Source of the DNA: Balanoglossus misakiensis
Lineage: Eukaryota; Hemichordata
Length of the DNA: 64,000 nucleotides
Direction of reading: 5' to 3'
NCBI GenBank assembly: GCA_040954595.2
Contig: CM082578.2
Span: 14,260,001-14,324,000 of the forward strand
The notes below the pieces were generated by a model. It was not told where the DNA came from and made no database searches. It saw nothing but the letters and a program-made list of their open reading frames with translations. A program made the position numbers and the translations under genes. The stretch's first letter is position 1. Every line of letters begins with the position of its first letter. Below, piece by piece: positions 29,401-41,700 of the stretch.

Positions 29401-32400
29401 AGGCGTATAAACTCATTGCCTAGTCGTAGTCCAAGGAAGGAATCATTACAGCAGAGTGACGATGACAAGAAGGATCCCAGTCTCCATGCGTTAAGTGTGG
29501 ATGATCAGTATCTTAATGATGATAATGTCTTTCTTGAGAGTTACCCTGAGCAAATACCATATCACCATCAATGTAAGTGCATGCGTAGTTGCGGGTGTGT
29601 GACAAAAACCCAAACAAATAGTGCAGTGCTAATATTTTTGCTTGTCTTGCGTGAGTTTTTTTTGCAAATTTTTGGTGTCTCTTTGGTGCTTTTTCTGATT
29701 GTTTTTCCCGTTTGTGTGTGTGTGTCATTCATTTCACTACAGCATTGTCCCTTATACTTACCAGCTTACCGGTCATTGCAAGTTTATTAAAACAGACTAG
29801 ACCCATTCATTCACCAAAATGCATTCTCATACGTACCAGTCCTTAGCTCTCACCTTCTATTCCACATTCCTTTGTCTAGCCAAAAAAAAAGCTCATCTTC
29901 GGTTGTCTTTCCGGCAAAGAGCAGTTCTGAGATGTCAAAATAACAGTTTGGTCTTGAAATCAGGTTATTTGCAGTGTTGGTACGCAGGTTCAAAGTGAAA
30001 GTCAATGTCTTGATATAAATCGATGGCATACAGACAGTAATAGCTGATCACTCTCAGCGTGTCCAGTTGTAACGTTGGTGTGGTTGATACTAAACATCTC
30101 TAAAACCTAGCCGTCTTTATCTACAGGCAATGCTAGTATGGAATATGATGAGATTTTTACTGCAATGGAAGATGACACTTGTGTTCCATATCATCATCAG
30201 TGTAAGTGGGCCTATCTCTATGGTGACCATTTGCTGTTCCTTCATCATTCCATCATCATTCATCAACATCATAGAATCCAGTCTTTATCCATCTATTACA
30301 ACTTACTAGTACAGTAGAAGTTTCTACCATCTTCTCACTCCTCTCCCACCTCTTCCTATCACTGTTTTTCTCTTACAGCTCTCATTTATTCCATTTTCTG
30401 TTTCTCCCATTTTCCACCAGTCTGTCCCCTTTCCACCACTCCTTTCACATGTCTCGCACATTTCCCCCGGAACCGATCTGACTGCATGCCGTGGTGTACA
30501 TGTACAGTGGAGTTGATCCGTCTTGTCTGTGCTATACAGGTGACATGGAGTCCTTGTGAGCTATTAATGCATGCACAGATGTGTGTCACTGTGATCTTGT
30601 AGCGGTTCTTAACTGTGTCTGTTTTCTTCTAGGTGTCGGCTAATGCATGACTCCATTTCTAATGATTATTAACAATGTTATGTTTTTACTCTGTACAATG
30701 TAAACCACATCACACCACACCAGTGCACATAAACACTCAGAACAAACAGGAACACTTGCGTTTAATGTGATGCAGTTTGTAAGTTGTAATCTTGTGACTA
30801 CTTGAACACATATGAATGTACACTTCATGAAGTACATATGTGATTTTTGTTTTTAGGGCATATCTTTCCTCTCACGTTCTTATAATCCTCATGATCCACA
30901 TCTAATAATTGGTTCGATAAATGTCTGTCTTACAGGTAGTCATAGTAACACATTTTCCCCAATCACCTGTTTAATGTCACATGACCAACCAACAAGCACT
31001 AATACTACAATTTGTAACAGAGTAACTGCAACAGCACTTGTGTGTAGTATGTTTATAATTTTTTCACAGTGTTGTGTTGAGATCATTGTTATGTCATCAT
31101 CGGATATATTACTACAATGTAGTAACTAGTGATCGAGGTTGGATCAAGTGACTAGAGCTTATTAAATAAATGATTTTTAGCAAAGTTTTCAGAAAATTTC
31201 TTGAAAATGTATTTGTATATGATTTCTTGCAACTATTACTCTTTGACATGCAGGATTGGCATAATTAAATATCTGTTCTATTTGGTGTTACGGTACTCTG
31301 TAGAAGCAAAACATCATGTGCCAATACATATTGAAATGATCATTATGAAATAATTGATAACAACCGCAAAGATTTCACAGAGAGATCAGGCTGTCTCATG
31401 ACTGTCCAGTTGGTCGAATTTGTTCATTCATTTATGTTTTTTACGTTGTTAGGTATTGCAGATAGTTTAGGTGATGATGGCGAAGATGATGATGATGATT
31501 TACCATTTCATTTGAAGTGTAAGTCCTTCATATAACCACTGTATTCTCCTAACTGTTGTTGGCTAACCCACCTGTTTGTAAAATCAACCTAACCCTTATC
31601 CTAACCTCTAACCTCTGACCTTGATGTAGTCTGCCATATATGCAGTGTGCTAGTGGCTAGTATGTTCTTTGCAATGCCAAATAAACTGTTTGGCAGAGGC
31701 AAGATTGAGAAGCAAGCTGAATACAGTGTCATAGGCTACAATTATTTCTACTAAACTGAACGCTTGATGCTAGAGGGACTAACCACAAGTTAGAGTCTTT
31801 GCAGTTATACTTGATGCTTCTGTTTAATTGTGCCTTGCTTCTTTCTGTACACCCCTGTCTCTGACAAGTGGAACAATCCAATCATTTGCTGTGCTTGGAC
31901 TGTTCCATGTTTACAAGGAATAAGGGGTTTGTACACAGATGAAAAAAGACAATACTAGTGTGTTTGTAAATAATGCAGTATGTATTTGTTGTATGTACAT
32001 GTAGGTATGATACAGTGTCCGAGTCCTAGCTGTGATATTTGAATGTATACAAATAAGCATGTGTGTTGCCTACGTTTATCATTCATGCTTTTTTCATTTC
32101 TCGTAGCTTATCTTTTTCTGAAACCATTTCTTTTGAAATCCAGCCATATCATTGAGTGATCAGTACAACTTGGAGTGTAATTCATTGCTACAGGTTCCCA
32201 TGCATTGCTGCCATCATGGATTCACAGCTTGTTCAGACTACAAGCAGGCATTCGTCCACATTACCAAATGACACATACAGATTAAAGAACCGCAGATCTC
32301 CGTGAAACGTCCCCTGCAATACTGCCTACACTTTTTAGCTGCTTTGATTCATTGCTTTTTTTTCCTCACTGTTTTTTAACAAGCGCAAGTGTAGCTGAAG

Positions 32401-34988
32401 GGCATGACCCTGACCATTACCCATAAGACATTGCTTTGCAGCGCCAGCCGTCCCTAGCGACTGTAGTGATTCCTCAAAGGTCACTGACCTTCTACAAAAA
32501 CAGCACACAGACACTCCATGTTTTGTCATGACGTGGCCTTCGTAGTTTACCAGTAATAATGCACAGTTTATGAATCATCAGTAGTCTGCAGCTGCTATGC
32601 AATAGGAATGCTTTTTTAGGTGCTTTTTGCAAACATTTTTTCTGCAGCTATAATGATCTCTTTCAGCCATTGCGCTTTAGCAAGTAAGTCATATCTCACG
32701 TTGATTTAGAGAATGAAATCACACAACTACTAATACACTATTTGTCTCAATGCATGACGTTGCATCCATTTTTGCTAACATATTTTTTTTTATTTGTATG
32801 TGCCACTTTTCATTTGTTTCTATGGCAATAGTTGCTCCCCCTGAGGAGGCCCCGCCAACCCCAGACTACGACTTGGACGAACCATATGCAGACACCATAC
32901 CATTCCATCACAAGTGTAAGTTGGCAAATACGGAAATGCTGCCGCAAATCGTGTGCATTCACTGATCCTTTCACTGTTGGGAATTCCCGCCTAAAATTTC
33001 AGTGCAAATTTTTTACAATTGCATGCATTTTTGGTCAATTTTCGTATTTCATTTTGGAGTGGAAAAAACGCTGCGTAAATTTAACCCTTTCACCCCCATT
33101 CATAGTACACAGGTCCTATTTCAGCTGTGAAGGCTGGACCAAACTCAGGTGGTGAGAGGGTTAGACTGAGAGTGTAAATCAAAATTATGATATATGTCTA
33201 CAAAAACGGAGTCCACCAACAAATAAGTGAAAAGGTCAACCCACAGTAATCATTTCAAGTCAAAAACTCACTTGCATGACAGAAACAGCTTGACTCAATA
33301 ATGAAAGCAATTTCTACTGTGATTTGCAGCTAACCTGTTAGCTATGAAGACTAAACCCCTCCCTCATCAACACAGAACAATTGGAACTCATTCTAACACT
33401 CAGATTTATACAATACATGTACATGTACTCACCAAACATTCCATCAGTCCAATTCACTCTGACAACTGGTACCCTGAATAAATTTTTAGTGGGTATACTG
33501 CTAATTGGACTCTTATCAATACTCTTAATCATATGTATCATTGTCTCTGGTCATATGATAGAGTCTCACCATCTTGAACAATCCCGTATTTATTAAACAA
33601 TGTTAAAGTGCACAGTCTCTAGTCAGACACCTGACTCGTTTATATCATCTTTAATCATTTTATTTCAGTTCAGTTTTCGAGAAATCCCTAGCCTTCCTTT
33701 TTCTGTCTTCACTCTTTTTGTTCTTTCCGTAGGTTCATCATCATCATTATTATTATTACAATCCATTACTTTGCTGATCTTCTGTTTTTTTCTTTCTTTC
33801 TCTTTTCCTGTTTCTCCTATTTGTTCCACTCATTGATAAAATCGCACAAACGAAATCTCTGCACACATGAATTGTTGTCCATTGCAATTCACTTACAGTG
33901 TATATTCTCTGGTTTCAAGTGACGTCTAACCAAACTTTGCAAGCATTTATGTCGGTGCATCAGCTAACTTTCTGATCGGTCAGCAAAATTAAGGCTTTAA
34001 ATATTCTAATCTCATCTGATATAAAATGTTTTGTTTTGGGAATAGTACAATTTATATGTTTTCATAGTCTGTCTCTGATTCAGCATATCTGATACAAACC
34101 ATGAAATTTTATGCATCAGACTTCATCCTGGGAGATAGCTAAACAAATAAGTTGGATGGAGTTAAGTCTTGTGTCATGTGGTGTAGAGCAGTTTTTGCTA
34201 TATTTCTAATGCATATGACAATCACTCTACAGATCACATGCATACAGAGGACAAACCTGGGTCACCACCCCTAGAAGATCCCCATGAGGGGGAACTGTTG
34301 AAGCCCAAACCAGTACCCAACCCAGTATTAGCATCCAAACCTCACAAAGAATTACATAGAGAACTGAAGAGGGTCAATAAAGATGGCAATAAGTATGATT
34401 TATTGCATTTTGTATACCATTCTGTGGTTCTTGTAGGCTTTGTGGCATTGCTTGTCTGGACTCTAGTTGGCGCTCAATAAACTTTGCCATTGTCTTGGTT
34501 TACAGGGAAGTGCTCCACCAAAAACCGGAATTGAAGAAAGCATTTGAGGCCCGGAGAAATGCTGAGAAACTGAAGGAAATCGAAGAGGAGAAGAAAAAGA
34601 AACGGACAAGTCTGGATATAAAATTGATGAAACAACAAGAAAAGTTACTGGAGGTATGTCTGTTGTGTGCACCTGACTCCTGCGTAATGTTCAAAATACA
34701 GTAGAAGTGGGTAAGAAGATACTGTCAAACAACAGTGACTGTTGGTTCTTGTAAAGACCAGGTTTATGTAGATATCAAGAGTGTCAATGACATGTAACAT
34801 GAGTTCTACAAAGTTCCTAGATCACACACATTCCATGATTAAAAGATTTTGTAATATTTTTGCTTTTTCATTTGCAGGTGGAAAACAAACAAAAACAGCA
34901 AACGATTGAGGAAGATGAAAAGCCTGAATTTCTGAAAGTGAAACTGCGACATAGGGCAGATTCTGACCTTGGCAATGGTTCATCGTGA
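20486..34988 (+). CDS. SH3 domain / Ser-Pro-rich / FAM107 domain protein
   Basis: Eleven exons: 20486-20656, 20878-20931, 26101-26628, 27852-27915, 29360-29572, 30127-30201, 31453-31518, 32832-32915, 34233-34392, 34506-34653 and 34878-34988. All are phase-consistent, giving 557 aa. Residues 1-57 are an SH3 domain (AKYDYEKERDDVLSF, KWW, GYVPALYLE). Residues 76-251, from one exon, are Ser/Pro-rich with PxxP motifs and repeated SPKLSSSP. Four acidic exons follow (273-418). Residues 439-545 match FAM107A/B: ELLKPKPVPNPVLASKPHK, ELHREL, KPELKKAFEARR, a charged helix and PEFLKVK. Family knowledge: FAM107A/B are actin-associated, stress-linked proteins. Inference: a cortical actin scaffold that can bind its own or a partner's PxxP. 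Exon 27852-27915 rests on phase and splice sites alone. The join of SH3 to FAM107 could be tested by cDNA. Confidence 0.8.
20932..26100 (+). other. SH3-FAM107 intron 2 (5.2 kb)
   Basis: This long A+T-rich intron separates the SH3-encoding exons from the Ser/Pro-rich exon. Apart from the inverted-repeat element near its start I see no extra exon with good splice sites and matching phase, and no RNA gene. Its length would allow an alternative promoter giving a form without SH3, but nothing in the sequence proves one. Confidence 0.5.
20976..21095. repeat. Short inverted-repeat element in intron 2
   Basis: TTGCTGCGGGTCC at 20979-20991 has its exact reverse complement at 21080-21092. The match extends to 16 bp with one mismatch (20976-20991 against 21080-21095). 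The 88-bp interior has no coding potential. It begins about 45 bp after exon 2. The form is that of a small MITE or fold-back element. Confidence 0.6.
29360..32915 (+). other. Array of four symmetric acidic exons ending in P-[YF]-H-[HL]-[KQ]
   Basis: Exons 29360-29572 (213 nt), 30127-30201 (75), 31453-31518 (66) and 32832-32915 (84) all start and end in phase 1, so any subset keeps the frame. Their last codons read IPYHHQ, VPYHHQ, LPFHLK and IPFHHK. Each is preceded by Asp/Glu-rich sequence and followed by a split codon T|GTAAGT. The next exon supplies the rest of that codon: Cys (TGC, TGT), Phe (TTT) or Tyr (TAT) depending on which exon follows. The pattern implies exon duplication; alternative use is inferred. 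Confidence 0.7.
33081..33163. repeat. MITE family A, copy 1
   Basis: It starts TTAACCCTTTCACC and ends in GGTGAGAGGGTTA, an imperfect reverse complement. The interior shares a GGACCAAACTCAGGTGGTGA-like segment with copies at 49670 and 54823. It lies in an intron of the SH3-FAM107 gene. Confidence 0.6.
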
Positions 34989-37310
34989 CCCAGGGCATGA
35001 TTGATTTTGTCTCGATTTGTCATGTGGTATACTAGCTGTCTCTTGTTCACCATGGTCGTATTTTATTTTTACATTTCCTTTCATTGTGGCATCTGTCTAT
35101 GTATGTGTATTCATCTGTTAGTAATTTTTAAGAAGAAAACGTTGTTACATTGTAATTCTGTACCCTGCTTTTGTCAAAGATGAAGACAGTATTTTTGATG
35201 TTTAGTTTTTTTTAAATAGTTGTGAAAAACAAGGAAATCTTTTAGCACAATATTGCCATTGCATTTGGGGATCAAGCTGACTCTGTAAATGTTGGATTTG
35301 TTTCTGAGGTTTTTAACAACTACATGCATTATATATCAACAGCATTTTATGAAGTGTTTTACTTTGTTCATTGAGTGTCTGTAATGTATTTTCTGGTCAT
35401 CACTGACGAACTTCCTACCTCCCTAAACACATTCAATACATTTCTTCCGACTTGGAAACCAAGCAAATGGCTTGGGGCCTGATGTGGACGTACTGGTACA
35501 GTCGAACATGCAGTCACCACATGGGGGCGCTCTCACTTTGGGGTTGTAAATTTTGGTTTGAAGAACCCATCACTTTGAACCATACCTATTGTTTCTTGCA
35601 ATGTTTTCTCATGCAGTTCTGAAATTCTGCTTTTGGTTTGTGTCTACCATAAAAAGAATTGCTATTTTACATGTGAAAATATTTTAGAAAAAACAGCATA
35701 GAAATTTGGAACAAATGCTGAAGGTTGTATAATTGTGTTTAGGGAATCTACTGAAATGCCCCATGTATGCAATGAGTTCTGCAATAATACTTCCCATTCC
35801 AGTGCTTCCATAGCAACATGGTATTAGACAGGCTTCTGAGGCTTCCATGTCTGTCTGAAGTCGTAACCTGTTACCGTAGTTTCCGAAGACCTGCATTCGG
35901 CAAACGGAAAGAAATGGTCGGAATGGTAGAATTTACATTTCAACAAACTTATTTCCATATGTAGATGATCTGACGCTAATACATGTATTTGTATGCAATA
36001 GGTACATCTTGCATCATTCTTGCATCTGAAAAGACCGAAAACTTCTGTACTTATTCCCTCTTTTACAGGCAGCTCACAGGGATGTCATATTTTAAAAGTT
36101 GGAGAGCCCCTCTTCTCCAATCAGGTGTGATGGAACAGCATTCAGTTGTGGTGCTTGTGGGTCCCGTTTCTCCACAATAAATTTTAACTGACCGACACAA
36201 GTCCCACACATGTGTTTTGTGATCATACCTCAAAAGATCTAATTTACTGATTGCACAAGAAGAAATATCCTTCATTTATTAACCAGCACAATTTTTCTAA
36301 TCCCTTCAATCTTTGAAAGAATACATTCCAGTCTATACCTTATAGAATACTGAGGAATACTGTATAAATTTATAATAAAACTTAGCACGGTTGTCACTGG
36401 ACAATCTTTTATTGAAATGTTACCACTGATAGGGAAAGTTTCACTAGAAGGGGGACTTGTATTATTGTGCCTTATGTCTGTATTACATTTTTTTATGTTT
36501 AGTCATGAAATTTAATGTATATCATATATCCATGATACTTTATGGTTTAAAAATTAATGAAATGAGATTTTAAAGGGTTTTTATCTTTGAAAGGTGATAT
36601 ATCTGTACATTTCTGTAATTTACTAAATTTCTGTCTTTTCCGGACAATGAAATTGATGCTTGCCAAGCTCTGAGACCGATTTTAATTAATGTGTTTGTTA
36701 CATGTGCTGAATGCCAGCAACACTGTTTAAAAATGAACTGAGAAAAGTGTATTTGTAAGATGTGTCATGTAAATTTGACTGTGGATGAGCTCTGCACATC
36801 AGTTTCTTCAATAGTTTTTAAAAGTGATTCTGACACTAGTTTTGTCTTCGCAAACAATGATAAAACAAATGACTCCAAACTAATCTGTTGGATGATACGG
36901 TGAGGAAATAGCAGTTTATTTTTTGTTGTTGTTAACAATCACATTGAAAAAGAATTTCCTTCATTCATTTACTCAATTTTATGATGCTAAGAAACGCGAA
37001 AAGTAGAATTTTCTTTAATTAGGGTTAGATGATATGAAATAATGCAAAGAAATTCAAGATGTAGCAAGCTCAAATGTTGAATATAAACAAATATGTATAT
37101 GGTGGAATCTTTAGACTCACTGCACTTGTGCTTATTTGAAATCAATTCTGTGTTGAACATTCAGTGTTTGTTCGGTGGCTGATTTTCATGTCTGTGTAGA
37201 AAGCTTATGTAAAGTTACTGTTATTGTTAATGTCTCTCATGTCCACTAATGTAATATAAAAGTTTTAAACAAATTTAACAACAAATAAATAAAATAAATT
37301 CCTTTCAAAT
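34989..37310 (+). terminator. SH3-FAM107 3' UTR and poly(A) signals
   Basis: A 2.3-kb A+T-rich 3' UTR without introns or gene-like frames. Three overlapping AATAAA hexamers lie at 37284-37298, followed after about 20 bp by a GT-rich stretch (TTTGTCTGCCTTGTGTTT), the usual layout of a strong cleavage site. An earlier AATAAA near 36373 could give a shorter form. The long UTR suggests post-transcriptional control, which is inference. Confidence 0.6.
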
Positions 37311-38389
37311 AAGCATTTTGTCTGCCTTGTGTTTACTTTTATGCAAATGAACTTTTTTTAGAAGACTACATGTACACACATGAACTCTCTATCACGGGCC
37401 AAAATCATTGTTCTGGTGTAATGTATGGACAAAAAGCAACCCTTCACAGAAAGAAAAAAAAACTTGTATACGTACACACTCAATACGAATACGTAAAAAT
37501 CTGTGATGTAGACGTGAGAGGGCGTTGTTCACTCCCCCCCCCCCCTTTCTATTATAAGTATTAAAGTGTGTTTGCATCCGCGCAACCTGAGGCAGGGAGG
37601 GGGAGGTGGGGGCAAAGCAAAATTGGAGGAAGCTGCCGAGACCACCGGTCAATATCTGCCAGCCAAACTTGGTGGGATGGAATACTTCACAGCAATATTT
37701 TTCAGCCTCCTTGAAGCACTTTCGTTTTGTTTTGTCGTATTGCAAAGGCAATATTTTTCAACCCTGTTCAGCAACGCTTCGTTCCAAAACATTAATCGAA
37801 CCCAGCCATCCCCCGAATGTGAAAATGTCTCGACTTTGATTCTGCTTTTTTCACTATATAAAAATAAAAGTTTTTATTTTTTCAAACTAGTATTAAATAA
37901 AGTAGTATACATGTAGTAAGTTATCACTTTCGAAATATGTGATGGCAGATTTTTCTGCAAATTTGATTATGGTTAGCTTTCTGCGAAATTCCTCTACTGT
38001 CGGAAACATTACGCGACATCCAGTTGGCTTTTGTTTTGATTTCGCACGGTCCATAGACATTAGAATGACGTTGTGTAGAGAGATACAATGAACAATTCAA
38101 TTGTATGACTCATGGGGTAAAGGGGGAGGAAACAATTTAGACGTAGCCCACGCAGGGAAGGCCTAAACTAAATCCCAACTGGCTACTGCGCCACTGCTTC
38201 GTCGATAACAGTGCTAGAAAGTCAAAGACTTCCAGCTAAAAGTTGCTTACAACTTTACGGATTTCACAATTCACTCTTAAAGTTATTTAGACCGTGCCAG
38301 CTCTATCTCAAGGTACTTTCTCCTTTTGTTACGGGTCTTCGGCAAAACTCGGCGTGGCTTCGACGATATCCGGCGTCAGCTCGATTAAC
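37311..38389. other. Spacer between SH3-FAM107 and FRMD4
   Basis: About 1.1 kb with no supported gene. It includes a 12-base C run (37534-37545). CpG content rises toward the right end (about 38300-38400), consistent with approach to the FRMD4 promoter. Confidence 0.5.
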
Positions 38390-38502
38390 ATAACATAATG
38401 GCGGAAGGAAGGCTGTCAGTATGAGAAAATGAAGCTGGTAAAATGTCAACGAAAAACTGTCCGTAGGTGCTCCATAGACAACAGAATAGTTAAAAAATCA
38501 CG
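38390..38502 (+). promoter_or_regulatory. Possible FRMD4 promoter and 5' non-coding exon
   Basis: ATAATGGCGGAAGG at about 38396-38409 resembles a YY1/TISU start element in a CpG-richer patch. A short ORF (MAEGRLSV) opens at 38398, and a frame from 38430 runs to a donor (CACG|GTAGGT, exon end 38502). Joining that exon to 41892 would put a stop at once, so it would serve as 5' UTR. The evidence is motif-level only. Confidence 0.3.
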
Positions 38503-38798
38503 GTAGGTACAAGAGAGATCTCTTATTTTTATTGCTTTTATAGTGTGTGAGTTAATTAACACCTCGAAAAAGCATTTGTTTTGTTTTTGCATATGTGCGT
38601 CCTGTGTGTATTTATATGGAACTATGTAAAGGTCACCGTTTACTACAAGCCGCATAGCTACAACCCAATAGTGCCTTTTGTTGAACAGATGTGGGAATTT
38701 ACCAGTGCGAGGGTAAACCTCACCTCTATCAGGAGCACCTGTGTCTGTCCCTCTTCACTTCTACAATTGGTCAAAGCGAAAACGTCTTTTGTTTAGGC

Positions 38799-41700
38799 AT
38801 GAGCGAATTAAAATCATCGACGCAAACCCGGCTGTCGTCGGTATGTCTTGCTGACTATTAATTCAAATTGGCTCGTGTCGTCGTGTGTCACCCATTTATC
38901 ACCACATCGGGTCAAAAACATTCCTACGTGTAGTATCCGAGCATTTGTGCGATATCTTTTCCAACTTGTTTTGTCTGTCCCTTGAACAAAGCCCGGTCTT
39001 TATTATCAATGAATGCAATATTCAGCCATTTGAAGGTCGATATTATGAATCCGGCTTTTACCGAAGTCCTTGTCACAAGGAGATTTCGCCGAAGCCTGTA
39101 CTGTAGTGTTCGGTGAATGCTGTCGTGATGATCTGTCAGTTGAATATGTGATATTTATTAGTCATCATTTGGCCTGATGTGAAATAAAAATACCTTTATA
39201 CTTTAGCATGTTTAACCTCGTTGTATATTACAACCCTATGACCGTGTTGTTCTTTGTTGATTTCATTAATCTCATTAACATAAAGGACGTGTTTCCCCCT
39301 TTGTTTTCAGACAGAAATAGCAAAACCCCAGTGTGTGTACCCGCTAATCGATGCGGTTGCAATATGCTTTATAGGGCTTCATTTTATGGCGAAGTATAAA
39401 ATTAAGATAAACTTGATTAAATTTGTGTTATGTTACCCAAGTTTCCATAACAACAAACTAGGTAGACATTTTCCCATTATTTGGGGGAAAACATTGATTT
39501 GCTTGATGGATGCATTAAAGTTAAAAGTGTTACATTAATCAATTAATGGCAGTCAACCTGATGCTATTTCGAAATACTGTGCAAGTGTGATTAATTAAAT
39601 AATTAATTAGCGTGCTGGCCGAACATTTTGAATCAGTTTGTTGCATTGTAGGAGTGATCTCTAGTTTCTAGAGTGGTTGAATGGAAAGGTCAAAACTAAA
39701 ATTAAAATAGGAGATACAGTGGTGTCCAGTGTGATTTCTAAAACAACAAGGCACGTGCTGATAAAGCTACTGATGTTGTGACATGGCATCGTACTTCCTG
39801 AAAAGAGTTTATGGGAAAATATAAATGAAACAAAGCATGCCAGCAATTTCAGGCTCCCAGTGGTATGAAGACATGAGCCAGGTTATCCCATCATGGCTAG
39901 CAGAGACTTTTATGGACAGGAATATGTTAACCGTGATTGGCTCGTGATTTGCTATCAATGCCAATGATCACTGCTTTGTCGGATGTTACACTGCAGTGAC
40001 GTGTGGCACAAATTATAAGTGAGGTCAAAGTTACTTGTGTTAGCAGTTTGAAACAGTTGCTCGTTAGTTCAGATGTCCAGACTAAACCTAGATTCTATGT
40101 GATATACATGTAAGCTACTCGCCTGTCCTGTATCTGCCTTTCAAGAATAATTTTGTAAATGTCATAATTTACAAAGGATGTTTATGAGAAGAGGCAGCTT
40201 TCGACGGTCAAAGCGATATCAGGTAGGAACTTGCTGGACAGATTAATGGCATGGAAGTTAGATGTCATCCTTTGTCAGGATATTTATAAGGATATTTATA
40301 TCCTTCTACACTTTGTTAATACATTTATAGGTTAATTCTCGTATAATTTACACTGCCAAAGAATGTATATGGAGGAGAATGGGTGTTTTGTCAGCTAATG
40401 TTTAGTTTTCCACTTGGAAAAATACAACTTTTCATTTCTTTACTCATGCATGAAATTGAACCTCGGATTGTAATGCAAGGTATATCGGAATATAACTTTT
40501 AATGCAAGGTTGCAAGAAAAAATGGGATCAGTTAAGCATTATGGAAGATACTGCACTGTGCTATCTCGTATAATTAAAACTCAAACTGTGTCTCTAATTA
40601 GATTAAGCTGATGCTTTTGTGAGTCTAAAATGTATACCATCACCATTCACCCCAGAGTTTTGATGAACAAAGAACCATTTGCACTGGTACTTGATCCTCA
40701 TTAAAATTATGAAGTTGCAGACCTCAGCCTTCCATATGTTACAAACCCCCTGTGGTACAGCCAGATGTGTACTCTAATCGGCTGGTTGAAATATTTTCGC
40801 TGTTTGTCTTCAAGATTTCCAGGATGGTGTTAAACCATTAGTAGTATTACTTGGATATAAGCGAAATACAAAAAATGCAGTCAGTATCAAAAGTTTGTGA
40901 CTTTGTTCCCTTAATTGTTTCAGCATAAATGTTCATGAATATGTACTGAAATTATAATTGTACTCGTGTGTTGTATTTGAGCAGAACAAAATAAGCAGTA
41001 ATGAGCAAGATTCATATTATTGATTTAAAGTTACGCTGACTGTTAATAATAGTCATCAATATGTTCAGTGTCAGAAGTGGATAAAGATATGTGATGTAGT
41101 CATGAAATGTTCAAATAAATAATTGTTTGATACAAAGGTACGATTGCAGTGTTTCATTCTGTCATCAGGAATGTGGTATTGGTCTGCTAATACTTGTGTG
41201 TTTGTTTTTGAATTTCATTGTAGAGTAATGGATCCAATCTATGATATCAAATTGTGTTTTTATTGAGGGAAAAAAGCAGGATTCATGGCTGTTGCACAGT
41301 TGACACGCATATAAAAACATTGTTCAAATTCAATTAGCAAACAGAAGAAGAATGGGTGGCAACCGTCAAAAAAAGCTCTAATGTCATGGTTCACTTCCGT
41401 CCCATGGTGTGCACGGTCATACCGGTTGTTGTCAGAGGGAAACTGCCAATAATTTTCATTGTGGCAGGAATTTGCCTGTGGTCCAGGTAGAGTACTCTCA
41501 TACTTTCACAGAAGTGTTGGCATGGAAGAAGCCAATCCCTCTGCCGAAGACCAGCGAGACAGAAGAAAAAAGACAATGGAATGAAAATAACTGGTGTAAA
41601 AACAATAGCTAGCAAAGAACAATTGCATCACAAGTTGGCTTGAACAAAGCCTTCCAATGTAATGTAATCTGTTGACGAACACAACCTTTGATCAGAGTGC

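Noticed and set aside
31585-31625. Telomere-like CCTAACC repeats
   Set aside because: Only a few degenerate units in an intron; spacing is irregular, so chance or an old simple repeat.
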